Shown one piece after another: positions 16,422-25,581 of a DNA stretch of 64,000 nucleotides (position 1 is its first letter; every line of letters starts with the position of its first letter). Made by a program: the position numbers and the translations under genes. The DNA comes from Natronorubrum sediminis (GTDB taxonomy: Archaea > Halobacteriota > Halobacteria > Halobacteriales > Natrialbaceae): NCBI RefSeq assembly GCF_900108095.1, contig NZ_FNWL01000001.1, forward strand, positions 682,001 through 746,000, in the 5' to 3' direction. The notes below the pieces were generated by a model. It was not told the DNA's origin, did not search any database, and saw nothing but the letters and a program-made list of their open reading frames with translations.

Positions 16422-17665
16422 CGCGAGTACTCGTTGTCGACGACTCGAAGTTCATGCGGACAGTCATCGCCAACGCACTCACGGATGCCGACTACGACGT
16501 CGAAACCGCAACGAATGGGTCAGAAGCGATCGAAGCGGCCGCCGAATTCGATCCCGCCGTCGTCACGATGGACGTCGAAATGCCCGAGATGGGCGGTATC
16601 GACGCCGTCGAGCGAATTATGGCGACGAATCCAACGCTAATTCTCATGCTCAGCGTCCACACCGACGAAGGAACTGAGTCCACGCTCGACGCACTCGAGC
16701 GAGGAGCCGTCGATTTTCTACACAAACCCGACGGATCGGATTCGCGGACCGTGACCCACCTGAGCGAGGACGTCGTCGACAAGGTCGACGATCTAGCCGA
16801 CGCAAACGTCTCGTCGATCGCTCTCGCGCGCGCTTCGGCGTCCGCGTACGCGACGCGTTCGAATCACGCGAACGTCGAGGCAACGACTGATCGGGCGCTC
16901 GCCGGTGGACGAACGAACGCAGCAGGCGGCACCGAAACGCGCGTCGGAACGGCGACGAATCGACCAGCAGGCCCGCGGTTCGGAGGGGCGACGAGCGCCG
17001 GATCGCGACCCGAAGACGGTGACGACGCTGCCGGTTCGCTAACGCCGCCCGAACTCGAGGGACCGCACGCAGACGATCCGACGGTCGTCATCGGCGCCTC
17101 GACGGGCGGACCGAAGATCGTGGAAGGCCTCTTCGCGCGCCTTCCAGTCGACCTCGAGGCGAAAGTGCTGGTCGTCCAGCACATGCCAGCGGGGTTTACC
17201 GAACGGTTCGCCGAGCGATTGGACGCGCTCAGCGAGTACGACGTCCGCGAAGCGACCCATAGAGCGTCGGTCAGGTCCGGCGAGGCGGTGGTCGCACCGG
17301 GCGATTCCCACCTCGAGGTACTGAACAACGTCGGCGGCCGTCTCCGACTCGGATTGGACGACGGCGAGCGGATCCACGGCGTTCGTCCGGCGATCGACGT
17401 GACGATGGAGTCGGCGGCCGAACACGTTGTCGACCCACTCTGTGGCGTCGTGTTGACGGGCATGGGACAGGACGGTGCGACAGGCATCGAGGCGATCAAA
17501 ACAGCTGGCGGGCACACCATCGCACAGGACGAAGCGACGAGTCCGGTCTTTGGCATCCCCTGTCAGGCGATTCAAACGGGGTGCGTCGACGATATCGCAC
17601 CCGCGACCGAACTCGTCGAGACGATCGTCGACGCGTTCGATACGGACGGTGAGACCGATGAGTGA
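16418..17665 (+). CDS. cheB: Chemotaxis methylesterase/deamidase CheB
   Basis: The 415-residue protein has an N-terminal receiver (phospho-acceptor D52 in VVTMDVEMPEMGG), a ~100-residue acidic, low-complexity linker (about 130-215) and the C-terminal methylesterase with catalytic S228 (GASTGG), H255 (QHMPAGF) and D352 (TGMGQDG). CheB removes methyl groups from receptor glutamates and is activated by CheA. The linker is longer than in most bacterial CheB proteins. The gene overlaps cheA by 8 bp. Confidence 0.96.
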   Translation: MTRVLVVDDSKFMRTVIANALTDADYDVETATNGSEAIEAAAEFDPAVVTMDVEMPEMGGIDAVERIMATNPTLILMLSVHTDEGTESTLDALERGAVDFLHKPDGSDSRTVTHLSEDVVDKVDDLADANVSSIALARASASAYATRSNHANVEATTDRALAGGRTNAAGGTETRVGTATNRPAGPRFGGATSAGSRPEDGDDAAGSLTPPELEGPHADDPTVVIGASTGGPKIVEGLFARLPVDLEAKVLVVQHMPAGFTERFAERLDALSEYDVREATHRASVRSGEAVVAPGDSHLEVLNNVGGRLRLGLDDGERIHGVRPAIDVTMESAAEHVVDPLCGVVLTGMGQDGATGIEAIKTAGGHTIAQDEATSPVFGIPCQAIQTGCVDDIAPATELVETIVDAFDTDGETDE

Positions 17666-20600
17666 CTATCTAACCGACTTCGTTCAAGAGAGCGAGGAAC
17701 GAATTACGGAGCTGAACAACGCGTTGCTCACCTTAGAGCGCGACCCGACGAACGACGACGCACTGGAGAACATCTTCCGCGTCGCACACACGCTCAAAGG
17801 CAACTGCGGCGCGATGGGACTCGAGGAAGGCAGTGATCTCGCACACGCGATCGAAGATCTGCTCGATGCAGTCCGGCGGAACGAACTCGAGGTGACGTCC
17901 GAACTGATGGACGTCGTCTTCGACGCCGTCGACGAACTCGAGGCGATGATCGACGAGGTCGCTGCGACCGGCGAAATCGAGACGGACCCTACCGCGACGA
18001 TCGACAGGCTCCGTGCGTCCCTCGACGACGAATCGACATCGAGCGCGCTCGCGATTCCCTCCGCGAGGGAGATCGAAACCGTCCTCGAACGGTTCGAACC
18101 ACCCGCAAACGACGACCACGACGCCTACTTCGTTCGCCTCGATATCGCCGCACGCGAGAACGTCAACAACGGCGTTCTCGTCGTCAAGGCGCTGATCGAC
18201 GCGTTCGATCTGATCGGCACCGATCCGCCACGTGCGGAGATCGAAGCCGGTAACTACGGCGGGCAGTTCGACGCCGTCTTCGGCAGTGCCGTCGGCGAGG
18301 CCGCCATTACGTCCGGCCTCGAGCCGGTCGAAGAGGTCGACACGTTCCAACTCATCAACGTCACCGAGCAATTCGACCGTGTGGCGTCGAGCCAGGCAGC
18401 CGACGCGGACGGTCAAGCCCCAGCGGACCAACCCGGTACCGGAATGTCGTCGGAAGAAGCGCAAGATCTCGAGGTCGACGAACTCCTCGACGAGTTCGAC
18501 GAGTTCGACAACCTAGACGAGATGGTCGAGGACGTCGACGACGACGGCCTCGATGCCTTCGACGAAATGGGCGAGGCCGGTTCGTTCGACGAACTCCTCG
18601 ACGACGAGGAACTCGAGGAGACGGAGCAACCGGCCACCGCTGCTGACGACGGTGACGAGCGACAGACAGCGGAGACTGCCACCGACTCGTCCCCAGACGA
18701 CGACGGAGACGAGTCCGTCGACGACGCCAGCAGCGTGTTCAACGAACTCAAAGACGAAGTCGAGATGGTCGGCTTCGACGAGTTGCAGGACGAACTCAGC
18801 GAACTCGAGTTCGACGAGTTCGACAACGACGACGAAGTGGACATGGACGAACTCCTCGGTGACGATGTCGACCCCGAGGACGATACATTCCTCGACGGGA
18901 CGAGTGACGACGAACTCACCGAGGACGCACTCGAGGATGCGGTCGACGACGTGCTGGTGGACGAGCCAATCGAAGAAGGCGGTAGTGACGATGGCGAGAC
19001 GACTGAGCCAGTCAACGGCGAGACAGTCGACGACGAGACGAGCGGCGACACCGATGTCATCGACGACGAACTCGAGGCACTCGAGGACGACTCCTCGAAT
19101 GACGAACCCTCGGTGTCTCCGGCACCGTCCGAATCGGCGACACCGTTCTCGGACGAGCAAGCGGGTACTGCCCCTGCCGGAGACCACTCGGACGAACTCG
19201 AGAATGCAGATGCTGTCTCCGGTGATCTCTCGCCGGACGAGGGCGACGAGCACTCACTCGACACCGCGTCCGACTCGATGACCGCCGATTCGGCCAACGA
19301 AACCGATTCGGAATCCGACGAAGAGCGCCAGTTTGCGTCGGGCGAGGAGTTCGATGCCCCGGACCGAGCATTCGACGAACCGGCCGACGAAGATGAGGGA
19401 ACGGCCGACGGAATCGTCACGCCAGTCGACAGCCTCGAGCAGCGAAATACTGACGAAGAGACACTCGACGACGGTGAAGCGGCGACCGACGACAGAGAAG
19501 CAACGATCGATGACAGCGAAGGAGCGGCCGACGATCTCGAGGAGACTGACGAGAGCGTCGAAGAGACAGCTGTCGGTACCGAAGAGTCGGACGGGGACGA
19601 ATACGCATTCGAGACCGCTGAAACCGATGACGGCGAACAGCCCGCTGTCGGCGACGATACCGACTCGGACCCGGAATCGACCCCAGCATTCGACAATTCG
19701 GATGCAACGACGGCCGACGCACCGCTCGAGTCGGACTCGAGTGACCACTCTGACGAGGAGTCTGCGTCGTCCGCCACCGACGATACAACACTGTTCGAGA
19801 TGGACGGCGCTGTTCGTGACGAACCAGTCGTTGACGAGGCACTCGAGGCGGCCGACAATGAGAAGGACGAAACACCGACGCCATCGGACGACTCGGAACC
19901 GGATTTCGAGGCACTCGAGAGCGAGGCGACGACCGAAATCGACGATGGATCCGGTGAAACTGAACCGATCGACGACGGCGAACAGTTACCGTTTGAGTCC
20001 GCTGAGAAATGTAGCGACGGGCAGACTGACGAGGTCAGCGAAGAAGGCGACGAGCAGCCAGTCGGCGATTCGATAGCCGGATCGACCGATGAATTTGTAA
20101 GCGAGAGAACGAACGGTACCGATAGAGTCGCGGACGATACCGACGAGATGTCGGCCAACGTGGCGGATGACACCGATGTAGTGACAGCCGACTCCGATGC
20201 GCCAACGGCTGACGCGACAGACGTGGCCGACGATGGCAACGATGGCGACGAAGACGCCGCAATCGACGACTCCTCCGAAACTGCCGACGTCGTCGAAACC
20301 AGTACCGCAAGTCCCGATTCTGAAACACCGTCCGACAGTGGGTTCGACGTAGCTGAAGACCCCGACGATGCAGGTGAAAGCGCCGAGACAGTCACAGAGA
20401 GCGCCGAGACAGTCACAGAGAGCGACGAAACGGCTGACGACTCGCCGTCGACGTCATCGATCAACGAAGAATCCACAGCCGAAACGTCGACCGACGACTC
20501 GAGTGTGGTGTCGTTCAGCGAGGACCGAGACGGCGGATCGGACGACGACGCCAGCGACGATTCGTTTGCCGAAGAAGCCGCCAGCGACGATCCGTTTGGC

Positions 20601-22229
20601 GACAAAGCCGCCAGCGACGATTCGTTTGCCGAAGAAGCCGCCAGCGACGATCCGTTTGGCGACAAAGCCGCCAGCGACGATTCCTTCGTTGACGACTCAC
20701 TCGAGGACGATCCGTTTGCCGAGGATGAGCGGACGGCTGACCCCTTCGACGATGATTCGTTCGACGACGATTCGTTTGCCGATGATCCGTTCGCCGACGA
20801 TTCCCTCGAAGACGATCCGTTCGAGGCGTCTTCGTCGTTCGATGACGACGACACGTTCAGCGATGAGTTCGGCGACGACCTCGAGGTAGGTGCGAGCGGA
20901 TTCGATGCACCGTCCTCGAGTTCGACCGACGGTGCGTCGACGACGTCTTCGCCGGACCCCGCTGCTGGTGACTCGTCTACGACGGATTCGGGTGAGACCG
21001 TCGTCGAGCGGGTCGAGGAACCCGTGTTCGAGGTCCCAGATCTCACGATTCCGGACGCAGGGGACAGATCGGACGTCGGAACGGAAACTGACGAGATTCA
21101 GTCCGTTCGCGTCGATGTCGAACAGATCGACTCCCTGCTCACGCTCGTCGAAGGACTGGTGACGAGTCGCGTCCGACTTCGCCACGCAGTCTCCGAAGGC
21201 GAAGAGAAAGCGTCGCTCGAGACGGAACTCGACGACCTCGAGGACCTCACGGCGGACTTACAGGAGACGGTGATGAACGTTCGTCTCGTGCCGTTGCAGA
21301 CGGTCACGAACCGTCTGCCGCGGGTCGTTCGAGACATTGCGCGCGAACAGGACAAACAGGTCACGTTCGAGATGAACGGTGAGGACGTCGAACTCGACCG
21401 GAGTATCCTCGACCGAATCGGTGACCCGTTGATCCACCTGGTTCGAAACGCCGTCGATCACGGAATCGAACCACCAACCGTGCGTGAGGATGCGGAGAAA
21501 CCGGCGGACGGAACCGTCGAAGTCCACGCAGAGCGCAAACGCGACCGCGTGGCGATCACCGTCGAAGACGACGGAAGCGGTCTCGATCCGGATCGCCTCC
21601 GGAACGAAGCCGTCGAGGCTGGCGTGCTCTCCGAGGAAGACGCACGCGAGTTGCCCGACGACGACGTCTACGAACTCATCTTCCACGCTGGCCTCTCGAC
21701 GGCCGAAGAGGTGACCGACGTCAGTGGTCGCGGCGTCGGGATGGACGTCGTCGAGCGGACGATCGAAGACCTCGACGGCACCGTCGATATCGACAGCGAG
21801 CCGGGTGCAGGAACGAGTGTCACGATGACGCTCCCCGTCTCGGTCGCGATCGACGACATTCTCTTCCTCGAGTGCGGTGGCGAAGAGTTCGGCATCCCGA
21901 CGGAGACGGTACTCGATATCGAACCGGCAACGCGCCTGGAAACGAGAGACGACGCGACGGTACTGGTCGATGGCAACGACGAGTACGACGTCGTTCGACT
22001 CGACGAAACCCTCGAGACGCCACACCAGGCTGGTGACGACCACGGAATGGTCGTTCGGATCCGCACGGACGTGCGTCCGATCGCAATTCACTGCGATCAC
22101 GTCCACGGCCAGCAGGAAGTCGTCGTAAAGCCCTTCGAGGGCTTTATGAGCGGTCTTCCCGGCCTCAGCGGGGCAACAGTCCGAGGACGCGGAGAAGTGG
22201 TCAACATCCTTGACGTGACAACCCTATGA
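17658..22229 (+). CDS. cheA: Chemotaxis histidine kinase CheA with giant acidic linker
   Basis: From the ATG at 17658, which overlaps the end of cheB, the protein has about 1,523 residues. Domains in order: HPt with phospho-accepting H44 (RVAHTLKGNC); a P2-like domain (about 130-245); a roughly 880-residue linker (about 257-1140) of D, E, S, T with perfect repeats; P3 dimerisation (about 1150-1225); P4 kinase with N-box (HLVRNAVDHG, near 1260) and G-box (VEDDGSGLD, near 1304; DVSGRGVGMDVV); and P5 CheW-like (about 1390-1523). CheA autophosphorylates in response to receptors and passes the phosphate to CheY and CheB. The catalytic parts are intact. Most CheA proteins are 550-900 residues, so the linker is the anomaly. 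A frame extending 61 codons upstream is inside cheB. Confidence 0.96.
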   Translation: MSDYLTDFVQESEERITELNNALLTLERDPTNDDALENIFRVAHTLKGNCGAMGLEEGSDLAHAIEDLLDAVRRNELEVTSELMDVVFDAVDELEAMIDEVAATGEIETDPTATIDRLRASLDDESTSSALAIPSAREIETVLERFEPPANDDHDAYFVRLDIAARENVNNGVLVVKALIDAFDLIGTDPPRAEIEAGNYGGQFDAVFGSAVGEAAITSGLEPVEEVDTFQLINVTEQFDRVASSQAADADGQAPADQPGTGMSSEEAQDLEVDELLDEFDEFDNLDEMVEDVDDDGLDAFDEMGEAGSFDELLDDEELEETEQPATAADDGDERQTAETATDSSPDDDGDESVDDASSVFNELKDEVEMVGFDELQDELSELEFDEFDNDDEVDMDELLGDDVDPEDDTFLDGTSDDELTEDALEDAVDDVLVDEPIEEGGSDDGETTEPVNGETVDDETSGDTDVIDDELEALEDDSSNDEPSVSPAPSESATPFSDEQAGTAPAGDHSDELENADAVSGDLSPDEGDEHSLDTASDSMTADSANETDSESDEERQFASGEEFDAPDRAFDEPADEDEGTADGIVTPVDSLEQRNTDEETLDDGEAATDDREATIDDSEGAADDLEETDESVEETAVGTEESDGDEYAFETAETDDGEQPAVGDDTDSDPESTPAFDNSDATTADAPLESDSSDHSDEESASSATDDTTLFEMDGAVRDEPVVDEALEAADNEKDETPTPSDDSEPDFEALESEATTEIDDGSGETEPIDDGEQLPFESAEKCSDGQTDEVSEEGDEQPVGDSIAGSTDEFVSERTNGTDRVADDTDEMSANVADDTDVVTADSDAPTADATDVADDGNDGDEDAAIDDSSETADVVETSTASPDSETPSDSGFDVAEDPDDAGESAETVTESAETVTESDETADDSPSTSSINEESTAETSTDDSSVVSFSEDRDGGSDDDASDDSFAEEAASDDPFGDKAASDDSFAEEAASDDPFGDKAASDDSFVDDSLEDDPFAEDERTADPFDDDSFDDDSFADDPFADDSLEDDPFEASSSFDDDDTFSDEFGDDLEVGASGFDAPSSSSTDGASTTSSPDPAAGDSSTTDSGETVVERVEEPVFEVPDLTIPDAGDRSDVGTETDEIQSVRVDVEQIDSLLTLVEGLVTSRVRLRHAVSEGEEKASLETELDDLEDLTADLQETVMNVRLVPLQTVTNRLPRVVRDIAREQDKQVTFEMNGEDVELDRSILDRIGDPLIHLVRNAVDHGIEPPTVREDAEKPADGTVEVHAERKRDRVAITVEDDGSGLDPDRLRNEAVEAGVLSEEDARELPDDDVYELIFHAGLSTAEEVTDVSGRGVGMDVVERTIEDLDGTVDIDSEPGAGTSVTMTLPVSVAIDDILFLECGGEEFGIPTETVLDIEPATRLETRDDATVLVDGNDEYDVVRLDETLETPHQAGDDHGMVVRIRTDVRPIAIHCDHVHGQQEVVVKPFEGFMSGLPGLSGATVRGRGEVVNILDVTTL
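20551..20683 (+). repeat. cheA: Perfect 60-bp tandem repeat inside cheA
   Basis: A 60-bp unit at 20551-20610 is repeated exactly at 20611-20670 and starts a third time. It encodes alternating ASDDSFAEEA and ASDDPFGDKA decapeptides. A second pair of 21-bp repeats lies just upstream (about 20383-20424). The lack of any sequence difference between the copies suggests recent duplication and length variation in the CheA linker. Confidence 0.9.
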
Positions 22230-22263
22230 TGACAAATACCGAATCAAGCAGACGGAGGAACCC

Positions 22264-22869
22264 ATGACGTTACAAGTCGACATTCGAAAGCTGAGTTTCA
22301 TCAACGAAATGGCGAAAGTCGGGACGAACGGCGTCGCCGACAACATGAGCAAGCTGACGGGCGAGGACGCCCAGATGGAGGTGACGAAGACGAACTTCGT
22401 CGACGTCGATGACATCAAATCTCAGGTCGATCCCGGAAATCGTATCGGCGTTCGCGTCCGATTACTCGACCCGCCACACGGGCACATCCTCATTCTCTTC
22501 CCCGAAGAGAGTGCGAAGAAGATCACCGCGATCATGCTCCGTGACGTCGTCGACGACATGTCGGACGTCTCGAGCAAGATGGCACGCAGCGCCGTCGAGG
22601 AGATGGGAACGATGATGTCGAGTGGCTTCATCGACGGCTGGGCCGACGTGTTGGGCCGAGCGATCGATATCGCCGCTCCACAACTCGTCTACGCACCGAC
22701 TGGAGAAATCGTTACGCGAACTGCCGGGCTCGGTAGCGACGACCTCGCGTTGTTCTTCGATTCAGACCTGACCGTGCCGAGCTATCAGATCGAGGCGGAG
22801 ATCTACGCGTTCCCCGACCTCGAGGAGTTCGTCGAAATGGTCAACGCGATGGAAGTGCAATCGGCATGA
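22264..22869 (+). CDS. cheC: CheC-like protein lacking the phosphatase Asn residues
   Basis: The 201-residue protein has CheC length and fold signatures (LSFINEMAKVGTNGVADNMSKL; SAVEEMGTMMSSGFIDGWADVL). CheC dephosphorylates CheY with paired Glu/Asn residues (E-x2-N). Here the first site reads E15-M-A-K18 and the second E113-M-G-T116, so both Asn positions are substituted. It may be a binding or regulatory subunit, for example for CheD, rather than a phosphatase. The following gene starts inside its stop codon region (4-bp overlap), so expression is coupled. Confidence 0.9.
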   Translation: MTLQVDIRKLSFINEMAKVGTNGVADNMSKLTGEDAQMEVTKTNFVDVDDIKSQVDPGNRIGVRVRLLDPPHGHILILFPEESAKKITAIMLRDVVDDMSDVSSKMARSAVEEMGTMMSSGFIDGWADVLGRAIDIAAPQLVYAPTGEIVTRTAGLGSDDLALFFDSDLTVPSYQIEAEIYAFPDLEEFVEMVNAMEVQSA

Positions 22870-24122
22870 GACTCGACGTTAACGCGCTCGGGACCTTTTA
22901 TGAAATGGCCCGAGAAGGAGCCGGACTCGCCGCGGGTCGACTGACACACATGACCGGTGTCGAGACGAAAGTGGGCGTGACGAAGCTGAATTTCATGCGC
23001 GGTAGAGAGATTCGTCGCGATTTCGAGGACTCGACAGAAAAAGTCGCCGTCCGCGTCAAACTCACCGGAACGATCGACGGCTACTCGATGGTCGTGTTCG
23101 AACGAGCGAACGCGCTTCGCGTCGTCGAAACGCTGATGGCGGAGTCGAATCGGGACGGCGACATCAACGTCGACGACGAGTTCGACGAGATGACCGAAAG
23201 TGCCGTGACCGAGGTCGGCAACATCATGAACAGCGGGTTCATCGACGGCTGGGCCGATGTCTTGGAAACGGTTATCGACGTGTCGACGCCCGAATTCGTC
23301 GAGGGTGAAACGGCGGAGCCCTTCTTCGACGATATCGACGATGCACCAGCAGCGGACGACTTCGCGTTGCTCTTCCAGAGCCAGATCGAAACCGTCGGCA
23401 GCGAAATCGGCTTCAGCCACTACCTGTTCCCAAAACGGGAATCGATGGCCGCCCTCCTCTCACAGCTTCGGACGACCGGCGGGATCGAGTACGGCAAACT
23501 CGACGGTTTCGACCGGATGGCCGAACAGGGCGCAGAAGAAATCGCGAAAACGGCGACGACGCTGACCGGCATCGACACGAGCATCGAAATTCGCCGGCTT
23601 AACTTCCTCTCTCTCGAGGCCATTCCCGAGCAAGTCGCCGAGGAGAAACTGGTGGGCGTCGCCTTCGAATTTGACGGACTACCTAGTGGCTATCTCCTCT
23701 TCTTGTTCGACGAAGACTCCGCACAGGAGATCGTCGATGCGATGGTCCCGATGGAACTCGACGAAGACGGCTTCGGCGAGATGGGCACGAGCGCCATCAA
23801 AGAACTCGGAAACATCATGGCGAGTGGCTTCCTCGACGGCTGGGCCAACGTGTTGGATACGACGATCGACCACTCCCCTCCCGAGTTCATCCACGATATG
23901 GGGGCTGCAGCCGTCGATCCAGTCATTATCCAGTTAGGCGAGAACCAGGAGTTCGCGTTCGTCTTCGACACCGTCGTCGTCGCCGACGGGCGAGAGTTCG
24001 ACTGTGACGTCTACGCGATTCCGGACGAGGACGACCTCGAGCGAGCACTGAACGATCTGGATATCGATCGAATCGAAGAGACGCCGACGACTGCTGAATT
24101 TCAGGATATCGAGAACGCATGA
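22866..24122 (+). CDS. cheC: CheC double-domain protein
   Basis: This 418-residue protein is two CheC domains in tandem (about 1-205 and 206-405). The second-site motif is complete in both: E116-x2-N119 (TEVGNIMNSGFIDGWADVL) and E313-x2-N316 (KELGNIMASGFLDGWANVL). The first-site positions at each domain start are degenerate (EMAR, RMAE). It is therefore the likely CheY-P phosphatase of the cluster, with one active site per domain. Together with the preceding CheC it places three CheC domains in a row. It overlaps cheD by 4 bp. Confidence 0.92.
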   Translation: MRLDVNALGTFYEMAREGAGLAAGRLTHMTGVETKVGVTKLNFMRGREIRRDFEDSTEKVAVRVKLTGTIDGYSMVVFERANALRVVETLMAESNRDGDINVDDEFDEMTESAVTEVGNIMNSGFIDGWADVLETVIDVSTPEFVEGETAEPFFDDIDDAPAADDFALLFQSQIETVGSEIGFSHYLFPKRESMAALLSQLRTTGGIEYGKLDGFDRMAEQGAEEIAKTATTLTGIDTSIEIRRLNFLSLEAIPEQVAEEKLVGVAFEFDGLPSGYLLFLFDEDSAQEIVDAMVPMELDEDGFGEMGTSAIKELGNIMASGFLDGWANVLDTTIDHSPPEFIHDMGAAAVDPVIIQLGENQEFAFVFDTVVVADGREFDCDVYAIPDEDDLERALNDLDIDRIEETPTTAEFQDIENA

Positions 24123-24640
24123 AGACCTATGGAACAGAACCGGGCGCGCCAACACCCGTCCAGGTCGGGATCTCCGAACTGGTCGTCAGCGACGGCGACG
24201 ACACGCTCAAATCGTACGGACTTGGCTCGTGTCTCGCAGTCGCGTTGTACGATCCGGACACCGCAATTGGCGGGTTAGCACACGTGATGTTGCCCGATGG
24301 CGACGCCGCTGAAAACAGCGACCGAAAGCCAGGAAAGTACGCCGACACCGCAATCCGCGCACTACTCCGACGGATGGTCGAGCAAGGTGCAAGTTACACG
24401 ACTGTCGAAGCAAAAATCGCCGGCGGCAGCGATATGTTCGAGTTCGAGAGCTTCGGCAAGGGCGTCGGTCAGCGAAACGTCACCGCCGCGAAAGAGGAAC
24501 TCGAGAAACTCGGCGTCCCCATTCTCGCCGAAGACGTCGGGGGCGAGTACGGACGGACCGTCGAGTTCGAACTCGAGACGGGAACGCTCCTCGTCCGGAC
24601 GGCCGACGACCGTGCCGAAAACGGAGTGACGAAACTGTGA
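24119..24640 (+). CDS. cheD: Chemoreceptor glutamine deamidase CheD
   Basis: The 173-residue protein has the CheD catalytic Cys38 (SYGLGSCLAVALYD) and His55 (GLAHVMLPD), plus the conserved KIAGGSDMF and GRTVEFELETG segments. CheD deamidates receptor glutamines and in many species binds CheC, which fits its position straight after the two CheC genes. It overlaps both neighbours by 4 bp. Confidence 0.95.
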   Translation: MKTYGTEPGAPTPVQVGISELVVSDGDDTLKSYGLGSCLAVALYDPDTAIGGLAHVMLPDGDAAENSDRKPGKYADTAIRALLRRMVEQGASYTTVEAKIAGGSDMFEFESFGKGVGQRNVTAAKEELEKLGVPILAEDVGGEYGRTVEFELETGTLLVRTADDRAENGVTKL

Positions 24641-25485
24641 GTGACGAGGCGTTCGAATCCCTCCTTTCGTACGTCGAGTCTGAGTTATCGTTCGCGACCA
24701 GCCACTACAACGACAGTTATCTCGACCGACGGGTTTCCTCGCGAATGCGCCGAACACAGAGTGCGAATTACGCCGAGTATTTCGAAACCCTCCGAAACAA
24801 TCGCGACGAACAAGAAGCACTGCTCGAGGCCCTGAGCATCAATGTAACCGGCTTTTTCCGCAATCCAGACGTCTGGGACGGGATCCGGGACGTACTGCGG
24901 TGCCTGAGTGCGAACAACGAAACCGTGTGGGTCTGGAGCGCCGCCTGTGCGGACGGCCGCGAACCCTACTCGGTCGCGATGCTCGCCCACGATGACCCCC
25001 AAATCGACGAATCGTCGCTTCGAATCGTCGGAACAGATATCAGCGAACCAGCACTGGAAACGGCTCGAAACGGCGTTTACGAGGAGTCTCGAACGGTCGA
25101 TTTCGACGACCAACTCTCGTTTCTCGACGACGCCAGTCCGTACGTCGAGCGAGACGGACGAACGTATCGCATCGACGAGTCGATCAAACGAAGCGTCTCG
25201 TTCGAGCGCCACGATTTGATCAACGACGAACCGAAAACGGGATTCGACCTCGTTATCTGTCGGAACCTGTTTATCTACATCGACAACGAGTACAAACAGC
25301 CGATGTTGCGAACGATTGCCCGTTCGCTTCGTCAGGATGGCTTCCTCGTAATCGGGAAAGCGGAGACCATTCCGCCGACGCTCAAATCCGCATTTTCGGT
25401 TCGTGACGCGCGCCTCCGAATCTACCATCGCGAGCCACTCGAGACGAATACGCTCGCTCGAGAGCAACCGGAGTCGAACCCCTAA
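24637..25485 (+). CDS. cheR: Chemotaxis receptor methyltransferase CheR
   Basis: This 282-residue protein has the CheR N-terminal helical domain (LDRRVSSRMRR) and the SAM-binding domain with the INVTGFFRNPDVW segment, motif I-like VWSAACADGREPYSVAM and FDLVICRNLFIYID. It adds methyl groups to receptor glutamates, opposing CheB. Translation starts at GTG overlapping the cheD stop codon (GTGA). It is the last gene of the core che operon; the next gene has its own promoter-like box. Confidence 0.96.
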   Translation: MSDEAFESLLSYVESELSFATSHYNDSYLDRRVSSRMRRTQSANYAEYFETLRNNRDEQEALLEALSINVTGFFRNPDVWDGIRDVLRCLSANNETVWVWSAACADGREPYSVAMLAHDDPQIDESSLRIVGTDISEPALETARNGVYEESRTVDFDDQLSFLDDASPYVERDGRTYRIDESIKRSVSFERHDLINDEPKTGFDLVICRNLFIYIDNEYKQPMLRTIARSLRQDGFLVIGKAETIPPTLKSAFSVRDARLRIYHREPLETNTLAREQPESNP

Positions 25486-25581
25486 CTCCGTCGGATTTCG
25501 GATGGCAGCGAAACCCGTCGGCCGTCCAGTTCCTGAAACACACAGTTGCTTACATATCGATGGGGCGAATAGTCGTCTGCG

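Noticed and set aside
18413-21046. Very long antisense open frame (about 877 residues, Ser-rich) opposite the cheA linker
   Set aside because: It arises because the acidic linker codons rarely give stop codons on the other strand. Its product is almost entirely Ser and small residues, has no domain, and overlaps a clearly coding frame.
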